Below, piece after piece: positions 10,557 to 23,026 of a stretch of 64,000 nucleotides of DNA. The DNA lies in assembly GCA_958295665.1 (NCBI GenBank), contig OY282559.1, positions 262,670,057 through 262,734,056 of the forward strand, written 5' to 3'. The notes beneath the pieces are model-generated. The model saw only the letters and a program-made list of their open reading frames with translations. It was not told the origin of the DNA and did no database searches. The number at the start of each line of letters is the position of its first letter. Positions within the stretch are counted from its first letter, which is position 1. Position numbers and translations under genes: made by a program. This stretch comes from Tipula vernalis (taxonomy: Eukaryota > Arthropoda > Insecta > Diptera > Tipulidae).

Positions 10557-13121
10557 ATAGTTATGTGGATCGGAACTATCGTTGGAGCTGGTCTCGAAAA
10601 ATTCTCCTGGTAATCTGTGGGCTTGACCGTAAACTAGTTCAGTTGGAGAGCATTTTAATTCATCCTTTATTATTGCTCATATTCCCAGCCATACGATAGA
10701 AAGCTCAGTGCTCCATTTAATTATATTTCCTCGAGCTTTGAGCGTTCGACAATACCATTTTTCATCCTGTGGATGATAGGCTGTGATACGAGTCATATGA
10801 GCGCCTAGTAAACGCGTGAGTTCAGAAAAGAGCTTTGACTCAAATGGAAGTAAGATCCCAAATCTTGAAACGTATTTCTCGACAAATGTCTTAGCAATAG
10901 TGATAGCGGTGCTATCTTGAATAGTATATTCCTCAGGACAACGAGTGAATCGATCGAAAATAGTAAACACGTACACAGAGCCTTCGGATTGTGGCAAAGG
11001 TCCCACTTTATCCATATGTATATGTTCGAACCGTTGAGAAGGGAGATTAAACTTACTGGGTTCCGACTTTGTGTGCTTTGTTTTTCTGGCAGCCTGCAAG
11101 ACTTTACCCAGTATGTAATGTCCGTGTTCATATTCGACCAAAAATATATACTTGAAATTAATTTTAGAACATCGAATATTAATTGGAACATCGAAAACTA
11201 CACGTCTATAAAATGCAGGAACAAATGGACTCAGGAAGTATGGTGAGTTCCATTTTGAATTTGAAATTCTCAGGGCGCGATGAATTATTCAATAATTGAT
11301 ATAGCTCATCATCAGATTGTTGTGTCTGAGCTATATTTTTAAGATCAAGGTTGACGGAGTCTACTGTTGAAATGTGATCGCTAAAACGTGACAATGTGTC
11401 AACGACTACGTTTTGCTTACCTTCTACATGTTAAATGTCCGTCATGAACTGAGCTATATAGTCGAAATGTCGAGTCTACCGTGGACTCTTCTCGCTGAGA
11501 GATTATGTCTTTATTCAAAGGCTTAAGATCCGTATAGACCGTAAACTGTCTACCTTCAAGGAAATAGCGAGAAGTTCTCTGTCAAAGGCAGAGTATTTTA
11601 CCTCTGTTTCTGAGTTTTCTTAGTAGGACTGCTTCTACATCACTACCAGATGCATCAGTGGAGATGCTATATTTTTGTTCTTGAAGCGATTCGGCTAGTC
11701 TTGGAATAAATCGATGATTATAATTGACCATTCCGACGAAGCGCTGAATTTGTTGAATTGATGTTGGCGGGGAAAAATGAGGTAAAGACACCGCAGAAAT
11801 GACGGTCGGCATATACCCAGTTGGACCATGTATATGTTTGAACTCGGTAAGCGCAGTTTTATCTTTAACTGGATCCAGCCTGCGTGGTCTTGAAAAAGGA
11901 AGTTGACCTTCAGTGAAGATATAATATATCACGTTGTGCTTTGCTGAAACATCTTCAAGAGCGAATAATATCCGTTTGTAGCAGATGGATGGATTGGAAT
12001 AGGTGTTTTGACCTTTGCTGTCATTGCATTCACAGCAAGATTCGTCGTCGGATCCAAGATGTGTCTTTCATGGAGGTCGACGAGGCGACCATATTTTGTC
12101 AGGAAGTCAGCACCGATAATCGGTCCGTTAACTGACGCTACTGTAAAAATGGGTGAAAATTGTCGCCGTAAGCCAATGTTAACATTCAGTAATTCTGTCC
12201 CGTAAGTCTGAATTACTGAACCATTAGCTGCGGAGAGGACCAGATCAGGGTCTATTTTTGACGCGTAGATTTGGAAATATTTCACGGGAAGGACCGATAT
12301 GTCAGTACCGATATCTACGAGAAACTGAAGTAAGCGACGATTAATTCGTATCCGATTAGTAGCCGCACCCGCTATCGGATTTATTATTTGTTTTGAGAAT
12401 TGTTTGAAGATTCCGGTGTTTGAAAACCTCCCTGTGGAAGGTGGAAGGTTTGTAGCTTTTCTTGCGGCACTTCCAAATTTGTGATGAAAATAGCAGGATC
12501 CATTGCCGTTGAAACGACGTCTGCTGCTGCTTCTTGGTCTCCATGGGCTTCTTGGTTGATAGTTGGTGAGCGGCTGCGACCCATACTTAACAAGCCTTTC
12601 ACCGAGTTGTTTTATAGTTGCCACAACTACTGATAATTCTGGGCCGCGGAAAGTTGATTGTTCAAGGTTAAGGGAGAAATCATCGCCACACTGGGTGAGG
12701 TTATTTCATATATTTTATCAGCTAGCGTAAGCAGTTCATCTATGGGCTTATCCCCAATTGCAGTAAGTGCGACCTCACTGGGTTTTCGATCACCCAATTC
12801 CGCTCTTTCTAATAATTTTTCGAGACGTCGTTCCGTAGAAAGGGCGTGTTGAATTATTAGAGCGGATTTTAAATTGACATATTTTTCGTTTTTCAGAGGA
12901 TTGATGATCAACTCCATTACAGACTCGCAAATTTTGTCGGTAGTGCAAAAACAATATGCGAATATTTTGCTTAATATTAAACTGAGCCTCGGCTTGTGCG
13001 AACCAAACATTGAGATTATTGGGCCAGAAGGGAAGTAATTTGATTCGAGAAGAATCCACTGAGGAGGTTTGTACCTGCTTTGTTTCATCGTCGAACATTG
13101 CGAATAATATATTTCGACCAT
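10557..13121 (-). pseudogene. decayed Gypsy-type gag-pol (copy Gypsy-1)
   Basis: Minus-strand order is gag (13098-12627, two frames), protease (12624-11929), scraps of RT and RNase H (11932-11582), a linker (11394-11206) and integrase (11141-10560). Gag shares its layout with the element at 41033 (KLLPFWPNN, ELGDRKPSE, ADKIYE). The protease reads VDIGTDISVLP, so the catalytic D-T-G is D-I-G. Nearly all of RT is deleted: the frame jumps from a PRRLDP segment to the post-catalytic QRFVGMVNYNHRFIPRLAE segment. RNase H keeps STDASGSDVEAVL. Integrase keeps HIHMDKVGPLP and HPQDE but lacks the T-D-Q-G block. No LTRs were recognised. It belongs to the same clade as the Gypsy elements at 32846-42745 and 57568-59478 and is clearly the oldest of the three. 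Confidence 0.8.
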
Positions 13122-14911
13122 GTTAAGAGGAAAAATAAGGTTATAAAATTAGGTAATGGAACATCAATCGGAAATCTGTATTTCTCACTGAAAATATTTT
13201 TCATTGTACTTTTCACAGAACGTGAATTGACCCCGTGGATGATGAGTTAATGAGGGCAATAGGGATTGGATTTGACCTTTTTTTATTCAATTTTCACTTT
13301 GTTGACCTGAAAGGATATAGAGTACGCATGGGTATGTATTTCCTAACAGTTAGGGCTTAATTTCACAGACCCAACCTTCCTTCCAATTTAGATAAAATCT
13401 TCTTAAATTTCAACAATGATTCTCATCAAAACTGTTAAGACGATTTCTTTTAAAATTTCAAATGCATCCTCTCGTAAACAAATAAATGTCTTGATCCTAA
13501 AGCAATTAAAATAAAATTTCAAAATTGAAAATTTCACATTTTAATGAAAACATTAAATTGAACTGTCTACTTAATGACACATTTACACAAAAAGAAATAA
13601 CCATAAAAATCATTTAGCACAGCATATAAAACGAAAATTATGTGATAAAAATTTGGGAAATTTGCTGTTATCACATCATACAATATTATACAATGTATAA
13701 ACGTGTTACACACATTCATACTCATACATAAACACGATACTTGGCGATAAAATGAAAAACTACTTAATTTAATTACTACATTTATAAGAAAATAATTTTC
13801 TACCTGAATATTTATTTGTTGTTCTCTTCGTTACCTGTTTATAAATATTACAACAGTATAAATTATACATGTTGTGTGTATGTACCATACACTGGAAAAC
13901 TTTTCATTTGGAATTTCCTTAATTTTTCACTTGACTTACTGTTGGTTTATTTTATTTTTTTTAATAAAAATCAAATTAAAAGTCAATTAAAGTGAAATAA
14001 AATTTCTTGTCGGAATTTGATAAGATTTTTTTATGTTTTTGATTTGTGTGTTTTAAAATTAATTTTTTGGGGGAATAAGATTGATTATGAATTTAAGATA
14101 TTAAGGAATTTCGATTTAAATGTAAAATTACGTTAATGGTTCAATAACAATCAATTTTTCATTATGCTGGTACCTTGGCATAGTTACTCACATCGTACTG
14201 AATTTAATATTCTCATGTAACATATATCTGGTTGTTTAGGTACGAGATACCTAATATCAAATAAAATTAATTGAATAAAACAAAACAAAAGAAATAACCA
14301 AAACGTTTCCTTAGAATCGGAAAATAATAATAAAAATTTTAATTTATTCTATTAAAAAAGCAATTCTGGGTGTCAAAAGCACAGAGGGGTCAGAGAGCTT
14401 CTAGTTATACGTTTGTACGTAATAAATATGTATCCTTAAATTTGATTTAATTTAAATTTTGCCTACATTTTTGCCCTCGCTGCTTTGCTTTGTACCAATT
14501 ATGTTTTTTGGGTTCGTTGCAACTCAGGTGTATGGGCGGCCGACTTTTATATACTGTATCATTATTTTTGTGTGGAAAGTTTTTCCCATAAATTTTCCTA
14601 TTGTGCTTACTTACTATATGTGCGTGTGTGTGTGTGGATCTATTTTTGATTTCATTTATATTTGGTTGGAAAATATTTTTAGAATAAATAATGTTTTGTG
14701 ACATTTGATTTTACAACAATGTAATAGACATTTAGCCTGTTTACACAATAATTTTTGCATCATTTTTCCTCGTGTCTTACGTCTTTCCCTATTACCTAAA
14801 ATCAGTTAATAGTATAAGGGAAAGAAACGCGGAAAGTCTTGTGCATGAATACTCGTATAAACATGCTAATTTAAAGAATAAGTATGCATCTTGTTTCTGT
14901 AGGAAGAAGGG
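13122..14911. other. AT-rich intergenic DNA, nothing recognised
   Basis: No supported genes. It may contain the eroded 5' LTR or leader of the Gypsy-1 remnant. Several short frames near 14447-14975 have no domain and look like chance. Confidence 0.4.
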
Positions 14912-15119
14912 TGAGCAAATTTTCTTCGAAGAGAATAGACGTGTTTTTGTTATCCTCTTCAAAAATTTAATTTAATTTTATTTTTATTTTTTTTTTGTTT
15001 TATTTATGTATTGCTATGTATAAGCTTTATATACATATGTGTATTATACACATTTTAATTATAATTTTAACTCTATTCAATTCAATTTTAGTGAAATAAT
15101 AATTAAAGTGTAAGAGAAA
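14912..15119 (+). repeat. dispersed repeat X, copy 1, left part
   Basis: Plus strand matches the reverse complement of about 43960-44150: shared landmarks are AGACGTGTTTTT, CCTCTTCAAAA followed by TTTAATTTAAT, and the doubled AAATAATAATTAAAGTGT. The match stops near 15119 and resumes at 19130, so copy 1 appears split by about 4 kb. Confidence 0.6.
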
Positions 15120-15768
15120 TAATAATTAAAGTGTTCGGTACTAAAATAATGTCAAAGCTGAAAACATAAAAATCCATACATTCATAAGCGACCGCTTTTG
15201 TCTTGTCATCACTAATCCATAAACGCTGAAACAAAATAAAATTGTATTATCATTTTTACATATTCTGTTTTTGTAAAATTTGTTATACTAAACCTTAAAG
15301 ACCAATAATTAATTGTAATCAAAATAATTATCTGTAAAATTCCATTTGACATATATAATGTCAAAATGGTAGTCGAATTCTACTATTTAATTTATATTAA
15401 CAGAATTGTAATAGAATTATAATGTTTAATTTGCAATGAAGTGTCGAAAATTATAAGCATCGACGCGACATCTGTGATGAATACATCATATTAAACGTTG
15501 GAATATAATTTTTGACTCCGTACAGCTTTTTTTGTCTTGTCAAATCAGTAACCTAGCCACTGTTACGTCACCTCTTGGTTTTGTAACCCTGTGTTCTGTT
15601 TGGTCTGGTGCGCACATACTGGTTGGCCCGTGTTACTGTACTTCGATAAACCATGTCGGTATTATGTAATGCAAATCAATTTGTTTGTAGTTCAATACGG
15701 AACATGCGATTTCTTATTTTTTTTTTTTGTTTTGGTGTTCATTACAATGTACATTAATTTGGTCAATA

Positions 15769-15908
15769 CACCTGTCCCTCGATTAACACGGTACTTGATT
15801 AACGCGGCGAAACTTCTGTGCGTGTTAATCAAGACTTTGTCTCAATTCGTTGACCGTGTTAAATCAAATCCGTGTTGATCGGGTGCCGTATTAATCGAGG
15901 GACAGGTG
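15769..15908. mobile_element. 140-bp MITE, pogo/Tigger-like ends
   Basis: Begins CACCTGTCCCTCGATTAACA and ends with the inverted partner at 15908; about 26 bp of each end pair with two mismatches. TA lies immediately outside both ends (15767-15768 and 15909-15910), the target duplication of Tc1/mariner/pogo elements. The CTCGATTAA-type end resembles pogo/Tigger termini. Several internal GTGTTAATC-like repeats are present. There is no coding capacity, so it would need an autonomous relative. Confidence 0.8.
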
Positions 15909-16877
15909 TATATGGTATTAGTGCGTTTGTTTACTACTCGAGTATGAAATATATATTTTGGGCTCTCTCGTTTCTTTTTTTTTTTTTTTTGGTTCGCTGG
16001 TGATGACTGAGAGATTGGTGATTGTTCATGTTCGCGAAAAGAAAAAAAAAGGAAAAAAATAAATAAATAAAGATCATCGTGGAAAACATTTTTTTTTGAG
16101 TTAGTCCAGTTTTTGATCTCGATTGCGACGAGTCAAATTTATTTTTTCTTTCTACTGATATCTACCTCCATGGTGAGGAGCCGAGTTTTTTTTTTGGCAT
16201 CAAGATAGAAAAAGTTTGGGTGTGGCGTAGTAAACCCGCCACGCTTCCATTTTTATTATTTTTCACATATATTTTTGGATTAATTTTTTTTGTGTGGTCG
16301 ATGATTATTTTTTTTTTGATTTTTTTTTTTTTTTGAGACAAAGGCCAGAAAGATCATAAGTTTTTTTTTAAAATGGAATTAAATTCTTTTTCCTTTGATC
16401 AGACGTTATTTTTGAGTAAATTGAAATAAAAGAAATATACTGTTGTTAAAAAAAATAAAAGTAAAATAAGACATTGTGTATACTAATTAAGTTATAGATT
16501 TTTTTTTTTTATTTAAGTACTATATTGTAAAAATACATGATTAAAGTTGATAATAAAAAAAAAAAGAACCATAAAAATCTGTATAACTGTTAATAAATAA
16601 AATATTGTGAACTTACATTTGTATTAAACCAAAATTGTGTATAGTAAAAAAAAGTCGAAATAAAAATTAGTTTTTAATAAAATTTAAAGAGTGGACTAAA
16701 GTTATTTCCTATAAAATGAAAAGGTTTGGTGTGTTCCGGTAATTACGAGGATATGTATATATCTAAACAGTTTTCATCGTGTGTGGTCTAAAGAAAAAAA
16801 AAAACAATTAAAACATATAAGCTAGTGTTCCGGTGTTGCGGTTCGAGGTTGGGAAAATCAAAAATAATCATTTAAAA

Positions 16878-16941
16878 AATTCCGTATATGGTATACGGTA
16901 GTTTCACCAGTAACTACGGAAGCAGTATTATATACGGAATT
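16878..16941. other. 64-bp compound hairpin
   Basis: AATTCCGTATAT (16878-16889) pairs perfectly with ATATACGGAATT (16930-16941). Inside, GTAGTT pairs with AACTAC, and CCGTATA pairs with TATACGG, giving alternative folds. Confidence 0.6.
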
Positions 16942-17250
16942 TGCCTTCTTTCCGTACGGCGCTTAGTGCGGTAGTTCGGGTTTTATGATATGCCCCAGAG
17001 TTTTGTTGGTGGACTACTTTGTTGAGCTGCAGGTATATTTGTGCTAGGCCAGTCATCATCGATATTTTTTTTGTTCCGAAAGTTCCGAAATACAACGGAA
17101 GTGTTAAGCCTTGGGCAAATATACGGAGTTGGATAGCAGATTGAGGCGAAGGTTATCAAGAATTATCAGAAGTGCAGCCGTGGTTTTTTTATTTTTTTTT
17201 TTGCTTATGTTTGTTATCAGTATTAGTTTTTTTTCTTAGTTGTAAATTTT

Positions 17251-17252
<2 letters not shown>

Positions 17253-17306
<54 letters not shown>
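17253..17306. repeat. (TA)n microsatellite
   Basis: About 50 bp of pure TA repeats. Confidence 0.95.
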
Positions 17307-17307
<1 letters not shown>

Positions 17308-19129
17308 CGCAGATTTAAGGAAGAAAAATTGAAAAGGTACTGTTGAATAACCTGCTGAGGTATGGTTATTCTTACCTCGTGTCTCGTAATTTAGCACTTT
17401 TTTTTTTTTTTGTAGAGTAAGTTTTTTTGGTTTTTTTATTGATATCGCAAGATTTTTTTTTTATGATTGTTCATGGCCATAGTCAATAACGGTCCGAGCA
17501 TATTTCCATAATTTTCTTTATTTAATTTTTTTTTTCCTATTAATACGTATATTTTTCGATTAATATACTTCGAATTTTTTTCTATTTTTTTTTTTTTTTA
17601 TTTATTACATCGGTTGATGATTTTTTTTTGATTATTTTTTTTATTCTTTGAAACTTCATTTACAGCTGTCCTCAGTAATCTCAGTCATCATTTCGCCGTT
17701 ATTATTATTATTTTTTTTCCCCTTGTTTTTTTTCTTTCACTCTGTTAACTATCATATAGCAATGTATAGTTACGAATAAAGCGGCTTTGAAGTTCGGGAT
17801 GGGTGAGGATGTTGAACTCAGGTGCTCGGGACATTAGAGAGTTTTTTTTTTCAATTTTATTAAAAACTCCTGTTAGACTGGTGATTGTTCTTTTCCTTTT
17901 TCTTTTATTTTCTTCTCTTTTTTTTTAAATTCTTTTTATAATCTATGCGGTTATACAATCAGGGATTCAAGTCTGGAAACCCCCACGCCAAAATAAACCT
18001 ACCCTGAGCTTTAGCCGGCTACACAAAACCGCACCAGACCGCTGGATCCTTGTCTGATAACGGAATCCTGCGGGATTTCGTTACACCACAGCTGAACAAA
18101 AAGAATAAAATAAAAAGTCATACTATGAATAGTAAAAAATAGAGTTTTTTTGTCCAAGAAATCCATGATACAGTCCACGTCGTTCATCTTGGGGAAAGTG
18201 AACACAGTCTTGCTAAATCATAGCACATAATTTAGATTGTGCCCCAACATAAAGTGTATTTTTGGAAAATGCAATCCACCGGGATGCATTTATCAGGCAA
18301 TGTTTTATATTTATAGATAAAGAAATCAAAATTGTTGATTTTTTGATTAAGTGCATGATTTTAACTTTTATGTGGTTGTACATGGAATTTAATTACTAAA
18401 ATCTGATAATTGGATCGTATTAAATTGATTTTAACTTAATTTGATAAATGTCGTAGTTAATTTCATATCTGATTTTATTTTTACGCTTACTTGAAGGTGT
18501 TCTTGTATTTGATTTTATGTACAATCGACACAAATATATTCTTGAAACTTGATACATAGCAAAACCAAAAAAAATATTTATACAAGCCGTCTCTGTCATA
18601 TGATATTTAAACAACAACAAAAATAGAGAGACATTTTTGTTGGTTTTGGTATAGTCGTTACAAATATTTTCCTGTATCTTAATACATAGAACAGGAATGT
18701 TTGTATGTTCGCTATAAAAGTATCATTTATATATAATATAATGAAAACATGTTACGTCTCCTGCGACGCACATGGAGGATTGTAGAAAAATATTTACCTT
18801 CAATGTGTGTTGGTGGTTTAGTATATAAGATTTTGTTATTTTTAGGTTGGTATTGTTTTCCCTCATTGTGTTTTTTTGTACGCATGAAACAACTATAGTG
18901 CTATTGATAAAACATGATCTTTACAAACACATAGAAAATTTTAGTGTATTCGACTCAAATAGGATTCTTATAGTTCGTATAATCGAGTAAGTTTGAGTCG
19001 AATCGGAAACCGCCTTATATAATCCATACCAAATAGTTTATTTAGGTATGATTAATTTTTTTTTTTTTTTCAAATAAATTTAATTAATATTAAAAGATTA
19101 TAAATTAACTATATTATATAAATAAAATA

Positions 19130-19425
19130 CTAATTTGGAAATATTAATTTTGAGTTGAGTTGAGATTTGGTTTGCAACACATTATGACGTATTTATTTAT
19201 GCATGCCAAATTTCGATAAAACGAATGTGAACAATGTGGAATTATGTAAAAGCAAAGCGAGAGGCTAAATGTATTGTACTTAATTATTAACTTAATGGAT
19301 TTATTGAAGTTTAGGTTGCAGTTTTTACATACAAACGTCAATATTACTTATATGGCACACCGATAAATTTTTAAGAAAATAATGTTTCAATTTCCTTTAT
19401 TTTATTATTTTATTTTACTTACTTT
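19130..19425 (+). repeat. dispersed repeat X, copy 1, right part
   Basis: Matches the reverse complement of 43925-43705, for example GAATGTGAACAATGTGGAAT and AGTTTAGGTTGCAGTTTT. It continues past ACACCGATAAA into sequence that matches the reverse complement of 31795-31735. This shows what the other copy looked like before a LINE inserted into it. Non-coding. Confidence 0.65.
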
Positions 19426-20045
19426 GCATGCTTGATTTTGCAGAATAATATGTCCATGAACGGCGTTGAAGTTTCATGGGAGTACATAAGTAATAAATGT
19501 CGAAGATGTTGATTTTGTTTATCTTAATTATGTCAACAGGATTAGTAAAAATACAACATTAATAATAATAATAATTGTTGATGTCCTGATTTAGATTTAA
19601 GGAATCCTGAGTTCTGGCATTGGATTCCAGAGGAACGAGCATCTAATCTTGTAGTTAAAATGTACTGTCTTGTGCTAACAAGTGTGTTTATCATTTATAA
19701 TTTATTGTACTAATAATTTACTAATTATTAATCGCTTAGGAGTCTGCAAAAGGGTTGAATCTGTCCCAACTAATAATCGTATCCTATCCATTGGTTTTGG
19801 TATCTGTAAATGGGTGTACGGTGTGTGCCCGGGAATACTGATGATCCTGTTATAGTAATTATTTGTTTAAGTAATACAATTTGGTATTATGGTGATTTAT
19901 TAATTAAATTTAGTTTTCAAGGTTGCCTGGGAATTTTTATAGTAATTTTATTTGTTGATTCTTGATATACTTATAGTACCTAATTGAATTATTGAGGAGT
20001 CTAGGGTGTTGTGGTGCTGTAACATTATCATTTTTAAGTCATTTT
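19426..20045. other. intergenic DNA, nothing recognised
   Basis: AT-rich, without supported genes. Confidence 0.4.
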
Positions 20046-20052
20046 ATATAAA

Positions 20053-20943
20053 CTTCACTCATGTTTTGTATGCATATGGTCAGTTTTTGTTTATTCTCCA
20101 AAACATCTCGCAAGTGGTTCAAAAATTTGTTATTAACATCACTTAGAATCTTATCCCATCCGGTTTTCTTGGCACCCTGTCACAAATTTTTGGTCTTGTT
20201 AGATCATGAATCTCTTCCACTTTAACTTAAGCCTCCGCACGTTTGAATCGAAACCCTGCCCTGACCGAGACAAATAATTTTATTCAAGACTTTTGTATAA
20301 TTTTACGGTAATGATTCTTCTTATGTATGGGAGTTTATCATCAGCTACTCGTAGGAATGTTACTTTATGATATAAAACGAAATTGAACATTCTCATTGAA
20401 TAGTTCAGTTTTTACAGCCGTGTAACCTTTTATTTGTTGCCCAAGGGAAAGTAACCGAGGCTACATCCACACTAATTGATGCTCTATGTTTATGTACTAA
20501 TAAAAATATTTCCAATATTATCAAATTAAGACATAACTCACTAATTTATGCATAAAACTGTTTTAAATAGTTCAATGGGATTATCTTATGATGCCGTTCA
20601 CATTTCGTTTCCTCACGGTTGCTCATATTTCGTTTGTGTGTATGCCCTATAAACTACAACTGTTCAAGGCCATAGTTCAATTTTGATTTATTTCATGAGG
20701 TAATATTCCTAGTTGAAGATAAACTAGTTGGTCGTCAATTTGCTCTTCAGCGCAATAATTCTACCTTACATAAGAAAAATTATTGCCACAAAATTATTCG
20801 AAAATCTTGAATATAATTGGGGTGCCAAGAAAACCGAGTGGGATAAGATTATGTGATGTTAATAACAAATTTTTGAACCACTTGCAAAATGTTTTGGAGA
20901 ATAAACCAAAACTGACCATATGCATACAAAACATAAGTGACTA
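20053..20943. repeat. large inverted repeat, arms about 125 bp
   Basis: 20053-20182 is closely matched by the reverse complement of 20816-20943, around GTTTTGTATGCATATGGTCA and CAAGTGGTTCAAAAATTTG, with a spacer of about 630 bp. Read outward, each arm gives a peptide with the W-D-K-I...N-N-K-F-L texture of a Tc1-like transposase C-terminus, so this may be two facing copies of a Tc1-element end. No intact gene is present. Confidence 0.6.
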
Positions 20944-20989
20944 TATCATTATTTAATTAGTCAGAAATAATTTTAAATTTAATTGATTT

Positions 20990-21264
20990 ACTATTTTATT
21001 TTGATTTTTTCCATATTGCACAAATAATTTTGACAACAAATTTGTGGGTACAAGTAATTTTGGCAAAAACTAAATTAACTGTAATTTCTCCTAGAAGTAA
21101 AATTAAAAAAAAATTTTTTTGATTGAAGTGTAAAGCAGGGTAATTAAATTTATTAAATTAAAATTAATGTTTTCAAAAAGTTTATTATTTATATAATTTT
21201 TAAAGTTATTTGCGTTATGTTGCATCACATATTTAGCAGGTACAAATAATTTTGGTTAGGACTG
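20990..21264 (+). repeat. right end of a Tc1-like element (IR/DR type)
   Basis: Read from 21264 inward, the end starts CAGTCCTAACCAAAATTATT, with TA outside at 21265. The core ACCAAAATTATTTGTACC recurs in variant form twice further in, around 21035-21060 and 21010-21025. This is the repeated-end arrangement of several Tc1-like transposons. The matching left end was not found. Confidence 0.5.
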
Positions 21265-23026
21265 TATATGTTTAGTTTATTAAAGTTAAAAAAAAAAAAT
21301 AAGTAGATGGGGCATTTGAAATTTGAGAAAAAATGGCGGAAATGTTTTAGACTATCCAATAAATGATCATCAATTCTTAGATAAAAAGTTTTAATCCAAA
21401 TTTTTTATAAAATTTCGATAAAACCGTTACTTTTTCACTAACGAAAATCTCTCATTAATTAAACGATCCCGTAATAAACAGACACCTAAGCGATCGATAG
21501 TTAGTAAATTGTTAGTAAATACGAGTATATAGTAAAAATAGTTAACACAGGACAACACATTTTCTAAACTACAGCTTATCTAAATGATCCTGGAGAGTTG
21601 ATTCAAGCTAAAATTTAATTCTGAAACTCAGGATTAATTTTAATTCATATAATAATGATTAATTCTGGAACCATGTTATACTCTGAAAATTGAATTATTT
21701 ATTAGCATATTGAGGAAGAGAAGCCTTTAATTATTCTTTAAACTAAATTAATTAATTTTAATTAATGAGCAAAACACAATATATTACAAATTACAAAAAT
21801 TAACATTTCATGAAATCGAATATGGAGAATTTCTCAATTCTAAGCTAAAAATTCTAAAAGAATGTTTAAAAATTTTAAATTACTAAGCTACGATTTAAAT
21901 TCACAGCGCTTGTTCCATTAGTTACCGTTATCATGTAGATAGTTAATTAATTGTTTACATACTGCAACTAGATTTAAAAATAAAAAGTTAAAAATATGTA
22001 TTTAACCATAAAATTAAACTTAAACTAATCAGCAATTTCCTACAGATCTAGAAAAAAGGAAATTAATAATGTTGAAGTTAATTATTTAAAAAATTAAATA
22101 TTAAATTGATTATGTCATGGCACAAAAAAGTCTAGAATCACCAATAATTTAGTTAAGTATACATGTATATAGGATATTTACGAATAAAGCTCGAATAGAA
22201 TTTTTCAGGTATCTCTGAAAACTAAATTAAATTAATAATTCACCATTATACCATATCTTTACTACTTAATTAATAGAATTTAACGTATATAAATTAGTTA
22301 GCGATAAATAAAATAAAATAGTTATCACAACACAATACAATTTCTACCCTACATAACAGCTGGATGGTTGGAGTTTCTGGACGCTGAGCGAGAATTCACC
22401 AGTATTTCTGTAGCTAGGAGACGATCTAACAATTATATATAATTAAGTATAATTTATAACAGCTACATATTCTAATGGTTTCCTTCACATTAGTCATTTT
22501 CGCAACTTAAAATTATTGTTAAGCTCAAACTACTTTTATAGTTGAACCAATTCCGCAAATTTTCCACAATCACACTACCCCTCATCGTTATTAAATTAAC
22601 TGATAACATCCTACAATCCAACAATTCCTTCCATTTACAGTGAGTAACTTCAATACTCGGTCCCTCCACCGTCCCCAGTCCCCAAAGGCTTCCTGGCACT
22701 ACAATAACAAAAATATTAATGTTTCTCCCCCAAAAACCAATACTCGGCCAACCCCCAATAAAACTCGAATAATTTCATATTAAATAAATAAGAATTGTAA
22801 TAAAAATGCTAAAACTACTATACCACCATTTCAACGTTCACATACCCCAACATTCGGTTTTTTCCATTATATATACATTTATTTAAATTAACGATACAGT
22901 TTTTCGATATTTTGAAGGATTTTGTTAATCTACTAATATATAATTCACAGTGTGCGGCCGTAACGCTTTTCTTATATTTCCAATTTAGATGCTTGGATTT
23001 TATAACTGAGTAGTCCGAGTGATATA
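21265..23026. other. AT-rich DNA with a stray Tc1-type end
   Basis: No genes. At about 22636-22665 the sequence TACAGTGAGTAACTTCAATA and what follows resembles the terminal repeat of the Tc1-like element at 23027. It is probably a degraded end of another copy. Confidence 0.45.

Larger units (their letters stand above)
15911..19129. other. T-rich low-complexity DNA inside repeat X
   Basis: Long poly-T and poly-A runs with no recognisable coding sequence. Sequence of more normal composition lies at about 16700-17200 and 17980-18240. It could be untranslated exon or non-coding RNA sequence, but nothing visible decides this. Confidence 0.4.

Noticed and set aside
14447..14975. Open frames of 67-85 codons on both strands
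   Set aside because: AT-rich composition, no domain, overlapping frames on opposite strands; nothing supports translation.
15591..15878. 95-codon plus-strand frame
   Set aside because: It runs through the 140-bp MITE at 15769-15908, so its C-terminal part is transposon sequence.
17980..18240. GC-richer patch that first looked like a small structured RNA gene
   Set aside because: I could not build a cloverleaf or a convincing snRNA fold, and no family signature was seen.
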